Positions 1-7,270 are shown, counted from the stretch's first letter. The stretch: 19,623 bases of DNA from an uncultured Porphyromonas sp. (GCA_945875135.1 CAMCJO010000004.1:1-19623), one strand, 5' to 3'. Translations and numbers: made by a program. Notes: generated from the sequence alone by a model not told the origin.

Positions 1-601
1 TAGCAAATAGTCCTAGACGGTGAGCCAGCGGAGCATAGATGTAGAGCGTCTCGCCCGTTATCTTGAGCTTCTTATGCTCAGGCATCGAGCTCAGTGTACG
101 CATATTGTGCAGACGGTCAGCAATCTTAATAAGGATCACGCGAATGTCCGCATTCATCGTCAGAATCAGCTTGCGAAAGTTCTCAGCCTGTAGGCTCTCT
201 ATGTTTCGCTCAGCTAGTATCTCGCTACTTATCTTGGTTAGGCCTACAACGATCTGTGCCACCTTGGGTCCGAAGAGTTGCTCTATATCCTCCTCTGTGT
301 ACTCCGTATCTTCGATCACATCGTGGAGTAGGGTAGAGACGATCGATGTAGAGCCCAGACCTATCTCACGGCACACGATACGAGCTACGGCGAGCGGGTG
401 CATGATGTAAGGCTCACCGCTCTTGCGCCTGACCCCCTCGTGAGCCATCCGTGCGAAGGTAAAGGCACGTTGTATCACCTCTACCTTCTTGCGGTGATTT
501 GAGTGCTCATAGTCATAGATCAGCGCATCGTACTCACGCTGTATCATCTCCTCATCAGAGAGTGTCGAGTTGCTATAATCTACAGGGTAAATGTCTTCCA
601 T
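1..601 (-). CDS. rel: RelA/SpoT-family (p)ppGpp synthetase/hydrolase, N-terminal part (runs off the window)
   Basis: This is the N-terminal 200 residues of a bifunctional alarmone enzyme that makes or degrades (p)ppGpp in the stringent response. Translation from the ATG at 601 stays open to base 1, so the C-terminal part (synthetase, TGS and ACT domains in this family of roughly 730-750 residues) lies outside. Visible is the HD hydrolase domain: RKSGEPYIMHPLAVA (about 59-73), LLHDVIEDT (91-99, with the HD and ED metal/catalytic pairs) and ADRLHNMRTL (161-170). The intact HD and ED pairs suggest working hydrolase activity, as in SpoT/Rel rather than a degenerate RelA. The gene lies 45 bp downstream of bioD on the same strand and may share its transcript. 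The family call is secure; which paralogue it is cannot be told from this part. Confidence 0.95.
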   Translation of the reverse strand, partial: MEDIYPVDYSNSTLSDEEMIQREYDALIYDYEHSNHRKKVEVIQRAFTFARMAHEGVRRKSGEPYIMHPLAVARIVCREIGLGSTSIVSTLLHDVIEDTEYTEEDIEQLFGPKVAQIVVGLTKISSEILAERNIESLQAENFRKLILTMNADIRVILIKIADRLHNMRTLSSMPEHKKLKITGETLYIYAPLAHRLGLFA

Positions 602-646
602 AGTAAGGGGAACAAAAAGGGTTAGACAGTAGCTCTATTGTTATAT

Positions 647-1324
647 CTAGCCAACTATGGGCATCTTCATAAAGAGACAAGAGGGTAGATGCTCCTCGAG
701 CCATCCCTGGAGATAGCTGATGGTCTCATGCTCTATCGTGGCATCCTGCTCGGGGTATACATTATATATAAGGTATCGCACCTCAATGTCTTGGTGCATG
801 CAAGCATCTATACTGAGTAGTGTGTGGTTGATGCTACCCAGCTTGCCATTGGTGACGAGTGCTACCTGTGGATCCTCTTGCTGCGCTATGTAGTCTATCG
901 TGAGGAGCTGCTCGGTGAGGGGGACCATCAGTCCGCCAGCACACTCTACGAGTAGTGGCTTAGCGCCCAGCTCTTGCAGATGGCGGGTCGCCTCGTTGAG
1001 TCGCTTCGGATCGATCTCGCCACCATCCATACGCGCTGCAAGGTGTGGTGAGCAGGGGTAGCTGTATAGGTAGGGGCAGGTGAGCCCTTGGCGATCCCAC
1101 TCCGAGAGTGGCTCTCCGAGTAGACGACGGTGGGTCTCTATATCCTCACTGATCTCGTGGCATCCCGTCTGGACCAACTTCATCGAGGTGCAAGCTGTAT
1201 AACCAGCCTCTCTGAGCGTACGTATGAGGAAGGCTGTGCCATAGGTCTTGCCTATGTCTGTGTCGATACCACATACGTAGAGCCTATCAGGCGGGGATAG
1301 TAATTGTCGTGTGTTACTCTTCAT
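647..1324 (-). CDS. bioD: Dethiobiotin synthetase
   Basis: BioD closes the ureido ring of dethiobiotin from 7,8-diaminopelargonic acid, CO2 and ATP, the next-to-last step of biotin synthesis, in the cytoplasm. The N-terminus holds the P-loop variant GIDTDIGKT (family form GTDTxVGKT), followed by a substrate-loop motif SMKLVQTG and later VECAGGLMVPL, where the family has a VEGAGG-type motif; here E is followed by C. About 225 residues, normal for the family. I chose the ATG at 1324; an in-frame GTG at 1336 would add four residues (MDNA). No other bio genes are in the window, so the gene stands alone or in a pair with the downstream rel. A hairpin and a -7-like box lie just upstream. Confidence 0.9.
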   Translation of the reverse strand: MKSNTRQLLSPPDRLYVCGIDTDIGKTYGTAFLIRTLREAGYTACTSMKLVQTGCHEISEDIETHRRLLGEPLSEWDRQGLTCPYLYSYPCSPHLAARMDGGEIDPKRLNEATRHLQELGAKPLLVECAGGLMVPLTEQLLTIDYIAQQEDPQVALVTNGKLGSINHTLLSIDACMHQDIEVRYLIYNVYPEQDATIEHETISYLQGWLEEHLPSCLFMKMPIVG

Positions 1325-1339
1325 AGCATTATCCACTAA

Positions 1340-1361
1340 TGGAGGAGGGCAATCTCCTCCA
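1340..1361 (-). promoter_or_regulatory. Leader hairpin just upstream of bioD
   Basis: Arms TGGAGGAG and CTCCTCCA (8 bp, perfect) enclose a 6-base loop. On the minus strand the stem ends 15 bases before the ATG of bioD and covers the alternative GTG's upstream region, so in RNA it could affect ribosome access. It sits directly downstream of the -7-like box at 1366-1373, which would put it inside or at the start of the 5' leader. The regulatory role is inference. Confidence 0.4.
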
Positions 1362-1365
1362 CCTA

Positions 1366-1373
1366 CAAAGGTA
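1366..1373 (-). promoter_or_regulatory. Candidate -7 promoter box for bioD
   Basis: TACCTTTG on the minus strand fits the Bacteroidota primary-sigma -7 consensus TAnnTTTG. It lies 41 bases upstream of the bioD ATG. I see no TTTG at the usual 19-21 base spacing; the nearest TTG is 12 bases upstream, so only half the promoter is supported. Confidence 0.4.
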
Positions 1374-1580
1374 CAGAATAGCTATCAATCGGCGAATGTA
1401 GTAATTCCCAACCGCACATCCCAGTGTCAAGTGCAACACGGCTACAAATGTAAGAAACAAACCCCGTAGTTCAAATCTTATAATCCTTCTCCAGCAACTA
1501 CTACAGAATCCAACCCGTGCAATTGGGGTCCGATGCATTGCTCTACAGAGATGCTTTTACCAGTAGACTCAGGATAACTA

Positions 1581-1639
1581 GAGACTGTTGAAAAAACTCC
1601 TCGGACTAGATTTAGAGCGAGAGTTTTTTCAACAGTCTC
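1581..1639. repeat. Perfect 19-bp inverted repeat, 59-bp element (mini-MITE or terminator-like)
   Basis: Left arm GAGACTGTTGAAAAAACTC (1581-1599) and right arm GAGTTTTTTCAACAGTCTC (1621-1639) are exact reverse complements around a 21-base centre. It lies 54 bases beyond the stop of the LRR gene, so it could end that transcript, although the T run is inside the stem rather than after it. The arm's first ten bases (GAGACTGTTG) recur, with one change, in the hairpin at 16140-16166. They resemble the kind of terminal repeat seen on small insertion sequences. No clear target duplication flanks it. Confidence 0.7.
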
Positions 1640-1693
1640 GTAGATATTAGATTATATCATAGATGCCTTCAGATTAGACATCTACCTCTTTGA

Positions 1694-3976
1694 TCACAGA
1701 ACTATCATTGTCTTTTTATCTCCAACTCGAACTAGGTAGGTGCCATGTTCGGGCAATGATATCGTAGAGGCATAACTACTCAAGATTAGCTCTCCCAGTG
1801 GAGTATAGGCTTCAACAAGATCTGATGTCGCCTTATTGATCGATAGTACCAACCCATCTACAGAGTATGTCAGCTTAGTTGAGCCTTCAAAAGGAATTAA
1901 CGGCATCCCTGTGATTTTCTCTTGAGGGATAATTGGATAACCCCGATTGACCCACTGCTCATCTTGAGCAAAGCTACTACCAAGTTCTTCTAGTATCTTC
2001 GCTCCTCTTAGATCACTGTCAGATACGGGCGTTATACCTTTTATTTCGCCATCAGAGGAGGTCTTTTCGACCGTTAGTCGAGTCTTATCATAGTAGCAGT
2101 TGGAGACTTCTAGCTTATCTTTGTCTTCTGCGACCTTGCCGTCCAAGCCTCCTATGAATGCTCCTTTCATAAACTTGAGAGCATCACCTGTGATGGCTCC
2201 TGTGGCATATAGGTTTTTCAAAATAGGCTTGTCCGCAACAAGACCAATAGCAGCGCCGATGTAGCTTGATGAACTCTGAATGTTTGCATTGACATAGCTA
2301 TCAGTGATTACGGGCTTTTTATCTTTATCTCCTCCTTCCTCTGGGACGCCTACATAACCTGCTAGTCCTCCTACATTCATAGTTCCAGAAGCTAGCCCAG
2401 CGAAGTAGGACTTAGTCATCTCTCCACTTCGTAGCACGGCCACAAGTCCTCCGACTATACTTGTTCCTCTCACAGTAGCGAAGGATCCGCAGTGCGTCAT
2501 ACGCCCCTCTAGATAAGAGGCTAGTGATCCACCCTCGAAGTCCCCCTCAAAGAGGCAGCTCCGCGTGAGGTATAGGTTACGGACTTCTCCCTTGGGGCCA
2601 ATACAGCCAAAGAGTCCATGTCCTCCCACAGTCTGTGACTCATTATTGTTGTAGTATTGGTACAGATTCATGATGTAATGATTACGCCCATCGTATATAC
2701 CACTAAAACGCTTTGAGTCGTCTTGATAAGTTTGTTCACCACCGTCGGGGCTTGTCACGTAACCAGCGTCAAAGATTCCGATGGGGCGGAAGTTCCCTTT
2801 CTCCTTCCCTAGCTCTCTAGCCCCCATATTCAGATCAGTCGTTTGGTAGAAGTAGATGCCAGCATAGTCATTACCCTCGTTCACCTTCTTAGCGAGATAA
2901 GCAAGATGCTGAGGAGACTCAATGAGATAAGGGTCTTCCGCTGTACCGCTACCCTTAACCCAAGTAGAAGCTGTACCATCCCATATCTCTCCAGTGAACT
3001 GATCTTCAATGTCAGAGTAGCCATCATAGATGTTACGACCATTATTACGTCTACCTAGATTATCGTAGATAATCCAATTTTTAGTTTTAGCACTCTGTAC
3101 GGCAGTAGGACGACACAAGTTTTCCTCACCGTAGTTCTCACTATCTATTACATAGAGTTCTCCTGGACGAGGAGCATTCGTAAGACTAGGCAACTGCTCT
3201 ATGATCTTCTCTAGCTCGACGTCTGAGATGCGATTGCTGTATAGACTTACGTACTCTAGTACGCGATTGTTTGATAGGTCTATGGTGGTAAGCCTATTTT
3301 GGTCACATATCAGTGAGTCAAGGTGCGTGTTATGACTCACATCAATCTCCGTAAGCTTGTTGTCGTAGCAAGCTAGTATGGTGAGCTTGTTATTCGTTGG
3401 CAAGGTTAGCTTCGTGATGTTATTGCCATTGCACTTTAGCTTCTCAAGATCCTTAAAGCTAGACAGATCCCACACTGTCGAGAGGAATCCCGTACCACCA
3501 GCCAATGTCAAGTCGGATATATGATTCTCTTTAGGCCAAGTTATGCCGTTGATAGGATTGTATGAGAGAATGAGCTTCTGTAGTTTATTACAACTGGATA
3601 GATCAACCGCAGTAAGCTTGTTGGTGCGAAGGTCTAGGTTTTCTAGCTGAGGGGCTGTAACTATATCCACAGCTGTTAGGGACATGTCGGGGACTTTCAG
3701 CGAAGTAATATTTCCGTAGACTGTGATCGTCTGAGAGGTTATCTCTGCACTAGTACCATAGTGAAAGTCAATCTCAGACTCACCATCGTCTTTGGAGCCG
3801 TTATTATTCCAGTCAATCCAGACGGAGGCCCTGTCGGCTTCATTAGCTTTGAGCTCTATAGACCAATTGCCAGAGTTGAGCCCTTTTTGTGTGGTCAGCG
3901 TAATCTTACCCTGAGCGTGAGTGAGACATACCGAACAGCAGAGAGCTAAGAGTGTAATTATCTTTCTCATATTCAT
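1694..3976 (-). CDS. Secreted leucine-rich-repeat and GLUG-repeat surface protein with T9SS sorting domain
   Basis: A 760-residue exported protein. Order: Sec signal peptide (1-21, cut near THA/QG); a short beta region with WIDWNNNGSKDDGE (53-66), an Asp-rich, possibly calcium-binding loop; leucine-rich repeats with a roughly 20-22 residue step (about 85-255: LENLDLRTNKLTAVDLSS, LTILACYDNKLTEIDVS, LDSLICDQNRLTTIDLS, LEYVSLYSNRIS); a GSGTAEDPYLI segment (342-352) that usually opens Bacteroidota GLUG domains; GLUG-like turns (GLFGCIG 454-460, GGLVAVL 509-515, GGLAGYVG 536-543, GGLDGKV 609-615); and a C-terminal T9SS type A-like domain (about 700-760, ending GTYLVRVGDKKTMIVL). The last implies export through the outer membrane by the type IX system and surface anchoring, as known for Porphyromonas. 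The ligand is unknown; an adhesin-like role is inference. Two in-frame ATGs (MNM) are possible starts. By eye it is more A/T-rich than the neighbouring genes. Confidence 0.88.
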   Translation of the reverse strand: MNMRKIITLLALCCSVCLTHAQGKITLTTQKGLNSGNWSIELKANEADRASVWIDWNNNGSKDDGESEIDFHYGTSAEITSQTITVYGNITSLKVPDMSLTAVDIVTAPQLENLDLRTNKLTAVDLSSCNKLQKLILSYNPINGITWPKENHISDLTLAGGTGFLSTVWDLSSFKDLEKLKCNGNNITKLTLPTNNKLTILACYDNKLTEIDVSHNTHLDSLICDQNRLTTIDLSNNRVLEYVSLYSNRISDVELEKIIEQLPSLTNAPRPGELYVIDSENYGEENLCRPTAVQSAKTKNWIIYDNLGRRNNGRNIYDGYSDIEDQFTGEIWDGTASTWVKGSGTAEDPYLIESPQHLAYLAKKVNEGNDYAGIYFYQTTDLNMGARELGKEKGNFRPIGIFDAGYVTSPDGGEQTYQDDSKRFSGIYDGRNHYIMNLYQYYNNNESQTVGGHGLFGCIGPKGEVRNLYLTRSCLFEGDFEGGSLASYLEGRMTHCGSFATVRGTSIVGGLVAVLRSGEMTKSYFAGLASGTMNVGGLAGYVGVPEEGGDKDKKPVITDSYVNANIQSSSSYIGAAIGLVADKPILKNLYATGAITGDALKFMKGAFIGGLDGKVAEDKDKLEVSNCYYDKTRLTVEKTSSDGEIKGITPVSDSDLRGAKILEELGSSFAQDEQWVNRGYPIIPQEKITGMPLIPFEGSTKLTYSVDGLVLSINKATSDLVEAYTPLGELILSSYASTISLPEHGTYLVRVGDKKTMIVL

Positions 3977-4092
3977 TTGTTTAGTTTAGTGATGCTCTGT
4001 GGATATTCAAAAGTGAACTAAATGCTTTAAGCGACTGCGCTAATGTACAAATAAAAAAACAAACAAAGGACTTTTGAGGTGCATACAGAAGG

Positions 4093-4226
4093 ATTTCGAA
4101 ATAGTTCGCTGGAAAAGGATGCCTTTTCCACGAAGGCAAGAAAAAATTCTTCGGAGGAATGGAATGATAAGTCCGAAGAATTTTTCCGTTCCTAAATCTT
4201 CAGGGAGGAATTGGAGGATTTTCTCC
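4093..4226. repeat. Palindrome array A (degenerate, 21-22 bp step)
   Basis: The clearest part is two 15-bp palindromic modules in register: ATTCTTCGGAGGAAT (4146-4160), spacer GGAATG, then ATAAGTCCGAAGAAT (4167-4181); centres are 21 bp apart. The first module is identical to one in array C near 16.3 kb, and the spacer differs by one base from GAAATG there. Around them lie ATTTCGAAAT (4093-4102), the inverted repeat TGGAAAAGG/CCTTTTCCA (4110-4118/4122-4130), a degenerate CCACGAAGG-type module (4124-4139) and GGAGGATTTTCTCC (4213-4226). The outer modules are weak and not all in register. Confidence 0.6.
4142..4185. repeat. Perfect 14-bp inverted repeat inside array A
   Basis: AAAAATTCTTCGGA (4142-4155) and TCCGAAGAATTTTT (4172-4185) are exact reverse complements around a 16-base centre. 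It looks like a hairpin terminator ending in T residues, but it sits between two divergent genes where no transcript should end. I therefore read it as two oppositely oriented array modules, or as a block on stray transcription. Confidence 0.6.
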
Positions 4227-4263
4227 ACGAAGAATTAGCCGATGGAATGTGCGCATGGCAGAG

Positions 4264-4294
4264 TTGTATATGTCATGAGATTAGATTAACTTTG
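4264..4294 (+). promoter_or_regulatory. Promoter for the glsB-like/rubredoxin unit
   Basis: A -33 TTG (4264-4266) and a -7 box TAACTTTG (4287-4294) are 20 bases apart, a good fit to the Bacteroidota primary-sigma promoter (TTTG/TTG, N19-21, TAnnTTTG). The start codon at 4381 would leave a leader of about 80 bases. Confidence 0.6.
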
Positions 4295-4380
4295 TCACCG
4301 CAGAGGGGACTTGTCTAGTAGAAGTTCCTGATGTCGGGCTATTAAGCCAATGTTTTACTAACTATTAAACACTGAATACT

Positions 4381-4632
4381 ATGGGACTACTTTGGAGTTT
4401 GCTAATCGGCCTAGCTGCGGGAGCTATCGCAGGTTGGATCATGCGTGGACAGTCTCTCGGGTTCTTATGGAACATCATCATCGGTATGCTCGGTGGTGTC
4501 GTCGGAGGCTGGGTGTACACGCTCTTTGGAGCAACTGAAGGGACCTCCTGGTGGGCACAACTCGTGTGTGCTGTCGTAGGAGCCTGTGTCATCCTATTTG
4601 TCGTAGGGCTATTCAATAAGAAGAAAAAGTAG
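4381..4632 (+). CDS. GlsB/YeaQ/YmgE family small membrane stress protein
   Basis: An 83-residue, glycine-rich inner-membrane protein with three predicted helices (about 3-20, 28-48, 59-78) and a lysine tail (KKKK) likely facing the cytoplasm. The motifs [14 protein letters not shown] and [14 protein letters not shown] are typical of the transglycosylase-associated protein family (YeaQ/YmgE/GlsB), whose members are induced by general or envelope stress in other bacteria; the exact function is not known. Length is normal for the family. The ATG at 4381 directly follows an A/T-rich leader. Rubredoxin follows 38 bases downstream on the same strand, probably on the same transcript. Confidence 0.88.
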   Translation: MGLLWSLLIGLAAGAIAGWIMRGQSLGFLWNIIIGMLGGVVGGWVYTLFGATEGTSWWAQLVCAVVGACVILFVVGLFNKKKK

Positions 4633-4670
4633 TCCTTGCTCATACACACAATCAACTCAATAAAGAAGAT

Positions 4671-4835
4671 ATGAAAAAGTACGTTTGCGATGTATGTGGT
4701 CATGTATATGACCCTGCAGAGGGCGATCCCGATAGCGGTATAGCTCCAGGCACACCTTTTGAGGCTCTGCCCGATGACTGGGAGTGCCCACTGTGTGGCG
4801 TATCTAAGGATCAGTTCTCTCCAATGGAGGACTAA
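4671..4835 (+). CDS. Rubredoxin
   Basis: A 54-residue cytoplasmic iron-only electron carrier. Both metal-binding knuckles are intact: CDVCG (6-10) and CPLCG (39-43), with four Cys ligands for one Fe. The family motif region [19 protein letters not shown] lies between them. In anaerobes rubredoxin passes electrons to oxygen- and peroxide-reducing enzymes such as rubrerythrin or flavodiiron proteins, so it fits an oxidative-stress role; the partner is not in this window. It follows the GlsB-like gene by 38 bases and is followed by a strong hairpin. Translation of all 54 codons is unambiguous. Confidence 0.95.
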   Translation: MKKYVCDVCGHVYDPAEGDPDSGIAPGTPFEALPDDWECPLCGVSKDQFSPMED

Positions 4836-4875
4836 GCCTGTGCCACGTCATCACTAGATGACACAACAACTAACA

Positions 4876-4918
4876 AAGAGGTGCCCTACGACCAAGACTT
4901 GGTTGTAGGGCACCTCTT
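4876..4918. terminator. Strong hairpin between convergent rubredoxin and mutY
   Basis: A 14-bp perfect stem (AAGAGGTGCCCTAC, 4876-4889, with its complement 4905-4918) is extended by an inner ACCAAG/CTTGGT pairing (4891-4896/4898-4903) that leaves almost no loop, so the last pairs cannot all form in RNA. It lies 40 bases after the rubredoxin stop and about 200 bases after the mutY stop. There is no strong T run on the plus side; the minus side is followed by a T/G-rich stretch. It is likely a terminator, possibly acting in both directions. Confidence 0.7.
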
Positions 4919-4987
4919 CTGTTGAGGAGCTAGAGCCTCTCCCACGATAGGCGAAACAATACATGGTTCAGAGCGGGGGCTAGAAAG

Positions 4988-5047
4988 TTTCCTACGCTGG
5001 AAAGAGAAGTTTCCAACGCTGGAAAATTTAATTTCCAAGGTTGGAAA
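4988..5047. repeat. Palindrome array B: three 16-bp modules at exact 22-bp spacing
   Basis: TTTCCTACGCTGGAAA (4988-5003), TTTCCAACGCTGGAAA (5010-5025) and TTTCCAAGGTTGGAAA (5032-5047) start exactly 22 bases apart, with 6-base spacers GAGAAG and ATTTAA. Each is a palindrome or near-palindrome with TTTCC/GGAAA arms; the third has 7-bp perfect arms. The array lies in the convergent gap between rubredoxin and mutY, where no promoter is expected. It shares its 16+6 layout with arrays A and C. Confidence 0.85.
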
Positions 5048-5116
5048 GTTTTTGGGAAACGACAGAGAGACAAGCTCTTTGCAGATCTTCGTGAAGTGGG
5101 ATAGGGGTGTGGCGGA

Positions 5117-6208
5117 CTACTCAGCAGTCTCGATATGGGAGGTGAGCTGCTGGAGTGCCTTCTTGAGCGTGATGGGGAGTGCCAGCCACTCGCTCTCATC
5201 GTATAGTGGTACCCATGTACCGCCATCTAGTAGCGGTGGGGTGCTACGGTCGGGGAGTATGGTGTAGTAGCAGTCGATGTAGAGCTGTCGGTGCGTGAGC
5301 CGATGCTTATAGCGTCCGAAGGGGTGCAGCTGGCAATGCGCTAGTGCTGCAGGTGGCTCAGGAAGAGGCTGTAGGAGTAGCTCCTCTTGCGGAGCTACGG
5401 GCTGGTCGTATAGTAGTGTGGGTTGGTAGAGCTTGGCCCATATATCGCCCGTGGAGCGCTGGTAGAGGATCGTCTGCCAGTGGTCTAGGCCTCCTTTGAG
5501 TACAAAGAGGTAGCCTAAGTGTCGGGGCTGGACGGAGAGCTTGAGTGCTTTGCGTGGCAAGCCCGCTCGCTCGGGGCTATCGGCTGAGGGGCACTTGCTA
5601 CGGACGGGACAGCGACTGCAGTCGCACAGCTGGGGAGTGCAGATGAGTGCGCCCAGCTCGATCATCGCTTGGTTGTGTAGCCCTGGGTGCGGAACTTTTT
5701 CGACCAATTGTTTGGCTAGAGCGGTGTAGTACTTTTTCCCTTGAGTAGTGTCTATTGGCTCCTCAGAGGCGTAGAGCCTACTCAGGACACGTAGTACGTT
5801 GCCATCGACGGCGGGGTATGGCTGATCATAGGCAAAGGAGAGAACGGCTCCAGCCGTGTAGTCGCCAATGCCGGGGAGGGCGCGCACTGTCTTATAGTCT
5901 GTCGGGAAGGTGCCTCCTAGCTCCTGAACGATGATCTGAGCTGCACGATGTAAGTTGCGAGCACGGCTGTAGTAGCCCAGCCCCTCCCAGAGCTTGAGTA
6001 CCTCGTCAAGCGGTGCTGCTGCGAGGTCTGAGACGGTGGGGTAGTGGTCGACAAATCGTAAGTAGTAGCTCGTCCCCTGATCTATCCGTGTCTGCTGCAG
6101 GATCACCTCACTGAGCCATATACGATAGGGGTCGTCTATGTCTCGCCAGGGTAGCTTACGATGATTCTCTTGGTACCAGCTGTGTAGCTTGTTGAGCAGT
6201 GTACTCAA
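5117..6208 (-). CDS. mutY: Adenine DNA glycosylase MutY
   Basis: MutY removes adenine mispaired with 8-oxoguanine, preventing G-to-T changes after oxidative damage. Seen (numbering from the TTG at 6208): WYQENHRKLPWR (11-22), catalytic Glu34 in SEVILQQTR, helix-hairpin-helix LPGIGDYTAGAV (111-122), catalytic Asp135 in AVDGNV, and the [4Fe-4S] ligands Cys190, 197, 200, 206 in exact CX6CX2CX5C spacing. The C-terminal half is the NUDIX-like 8-oxoG recognition domain. Length 363, normal. Start: the only in-frame ATG upstream (6325) adds 39 Ser-rich residues that lie inside pfkA in another frame. TTG at 6208, 13 bases after the pfkA stop, matches where homologues begin. It is the last gene of the minus-strand run. 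Confidence 0.93.
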   Translation of the reverse strand: MSTLLNKLHSWYQENHRKLPWRDIDDPYRIWLSEVILQQTRIDQGTSYYLRFVDHYPTVSDLAAAPLDEVLKLWEGLGYYSRARNLHRAAQIIVQELGGTFPTDYKTVRALPGIGDYTAGAVLSFAYDQPYPAVDGNVLRVLSRLYASEEPIDTTQGKKYYTALAKQLVEKVPHPGLHNQAMIELGALICTPQLCDCSRCPVRSKCPSADSPERAGLPRKALKLSVQPRHLGYLFVLKGGLDHWQTILYQRSTGDIWAKLYQPTLLYDQPVAPQEELLLQPLPEPPAALAHCQLHPFGRYKHRLTHRQLYIDCYYTILPDRSTPPLLDGGTWVPLYDESEWLALPITLKKALQQLTSHIETAE

Positions 6209-6221
6209 AAGGAGAGCTTCT

Positions 6222-7211
6222 TTAGATAGAGAGCATGTGTAGCAGCTCGATGAGTTCGGGGTCGATACGCTTTTGCTTTTTGGTCGCCTTGACAAATGGA
6301 ACGTAGACGATCTCATCGTTGTCATAGCCGATCATCACATTGCGCTGCTCATCGAGGAGTGCCTGCACAGCAGCAGCGCCCATACGACTACCCATGATGC
6401 GGTCGGTAGCGCACGGTATACCACCTCTCTGTAGGTGCCCTAAGATGGTGACACGAATGTCAAACTTGGGGTAACGACGCTTGAAGTCATCGGCGATGAA
6501 GAGCGTCTGCCCCTCGCGCTCACCACTCTCGGTGACGAGGATGATACTACTACTCTTGGTCTTGCGAAAGCCACTCTCGATCATCTTTTTGAGCGACTCG
6601 GTACTAGTCGGGTCTTCGGGGATGAGAGCTCCTTCTGACCCCGTAGCGATAGCTCCATTGAGTGCTAGAAATCCAGACTCACGTCCCATCACCTCGACAA
6701 AGAAAATGCGCTCATGGCTTGAGGCGGTGTCTCTTAGTTTGTCGACAGCATCCATAATGGTGTTGAGCGCTGTCGTATAACCTATCGTGAGGTCGGTGCC
6801 TGCGAGGTCGTTGTCGATGGTAGCGGGGATGCCTACGATGGGCAGGTTATGCTCATTAGCGAGCAGTCGTGCGCCGGTGAGAGAGCCGTCACCACCGATG
6901 ACAACGAGACCATCTATCTCATTCTCCTGGATAACTTGGTAGGCACGAGCACGACCTTCTGGCGTCTCAAACTCATGGCTTCGCGCTGTCTTGAGGATCG
7001 TGCCTCCACGCTGTATGATATTGCTTACGTTTTCGACGGTAAGCTCGATGACATTGTTTTCGATAAGACCTGTGTAGCCCTTTATGATGCCACATACAGA
7101 TATGCCGTGGTATAGAGAGGCTCTGGCGACGGCACGTATAGCTGCGTTCATGCCAGGGGCATCACCGCCCGATGTGAGTACGCCAATGCGTTTGATGCGA
7201 TTCATGCTCAA
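6222..7211 (-). CDS. pfkA: ATP-dependent 6-phosphofructokinase
   Basis: Phosphorylates fructose 6-phosphate to the 1,6-bisphosphate, the committed step of glycolysis, in the cytoplasm. Visible: [17 protein letters not shown] (10-26, nucleotide loop), GGDGS (106-110), PATIDND (129-135, with Asp133 as the catalytic base) and ILGHLQRGG further on. Gly in GGDG and the absence of the PKTIDND lysine point to the ATP-dependent type rather than the pyrophosphate type. 329 residues, close to the usual 320. Start at the first ATG of MSMN; the second (7205) is equally possible. A TACCTTTG box 29 bases upstream suggests an internal promoter in addition to read-through from radC. mutY follows 13 bases after the stop. 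Confidence 0.95.
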   Translation of the reverse strand: MSMNRIKRIGVLTSGGDAPGMNAAIRAVARASLYHGISVCGIIKGYTGLIENNVIELTVENVSNIIQRGGTILKTARSHEFETPEGRARAYQVIQENEIDGLVVIGGDGSLTGARLLANEHNLPIVGIPATIDNDLAGTDLTIGYTTALNTIMDAVDKLRDTASSHERIFFVEVMGRESGFLALNGAIATGSEGALIPEDPTSTESLKKMIESGFRKTKSSSIILVTESGEREGQTLFIADDFKRRYPKFDIRVTILGHLQRGGIPCATDRIMGSRMGAAAVQALLDEQRNVMIGYDNDEIVYVPFVKATKKQKRIDPELIELLHMLSI

Positions 7212-7239
7212 GTGTTAGTTTAGATAGTGATCTATGCTA

Positions 7240-7247
7240 CAAAGGTA
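7240..7247 (-). promoter_or_regulatory. Candidate -7 promoter box for pfkA
   Basis: TACCTTTG on the minus strand fits TAnnTTTG and lies in the 59-base gap between radC and pfkA, the largest gap in the second half of the run. The same octamer followed by TAG occurs upstream of bioD. No good -33 element is seen at normal spacing. Confidence 0.42.
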
Positions 7248-7270
7248 GCACTTTTACCGCAAGTGTGGAG

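Larger units (their letters stand above)
1325..1693. other. Intergenic region between the LRR gene and bioD
   Basis: These 369 bases lie between the LRR gene stop and the bioD start. They hold a short hairpin and a -7-like box next to bioD, and a perfect 19-bp inverted repeat at 1581-1639, each listed separately. The stretch from about 1380 to 1575 shows no convincing gene. A 69-codon minus-strand frame there gives a Cys/Arg-rich peptide with no family resemblance, and I treat it as chance. Confidence 0.6.
3977..4380. other. Divergent intergenic region between the LRR gene and glsB-like gene
   Basis: These 404 bases separate two divergently transcribed genes, so they should hold both promoters and no terminator. 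The plus-strand promoter is recognisable at 4264-4294. About 4093-4226 is filled with short palindromes (array A, listed below). A 62-codon minus-strand frame at 4040-4228 is a by-product of the repeats, not a gene. I found no clear -7 box for the LRR gene. Confidence 0.6.

Noticed and set aside
1440..1510. Possible decayed tRNA 3' end (AGTTCAAATC followed by TCTCCAGCA)
   Set aside because: The T-stem does not pair and no anticodon or acceptor arm can be folded; the likeness is superficial.
1329..1538. 69-codon minus-strand frame upstream of bioD
   Set aside because: It overlaps the bioD start, gives a Cys/Arg/Trp-rich peptide like no family I know, and has no clear initiation signal.
4040..4228. 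62-codon minus-strand frame in array A
   Set aside because: It is made of the repeat modules and has no protein character.
6222..6325. Real 104-base overlap of mutY and pfkA
   Set aside because: The overlapping part of mutY is non-conserved and explained by a wrong start; TTG at 6208 removes it.
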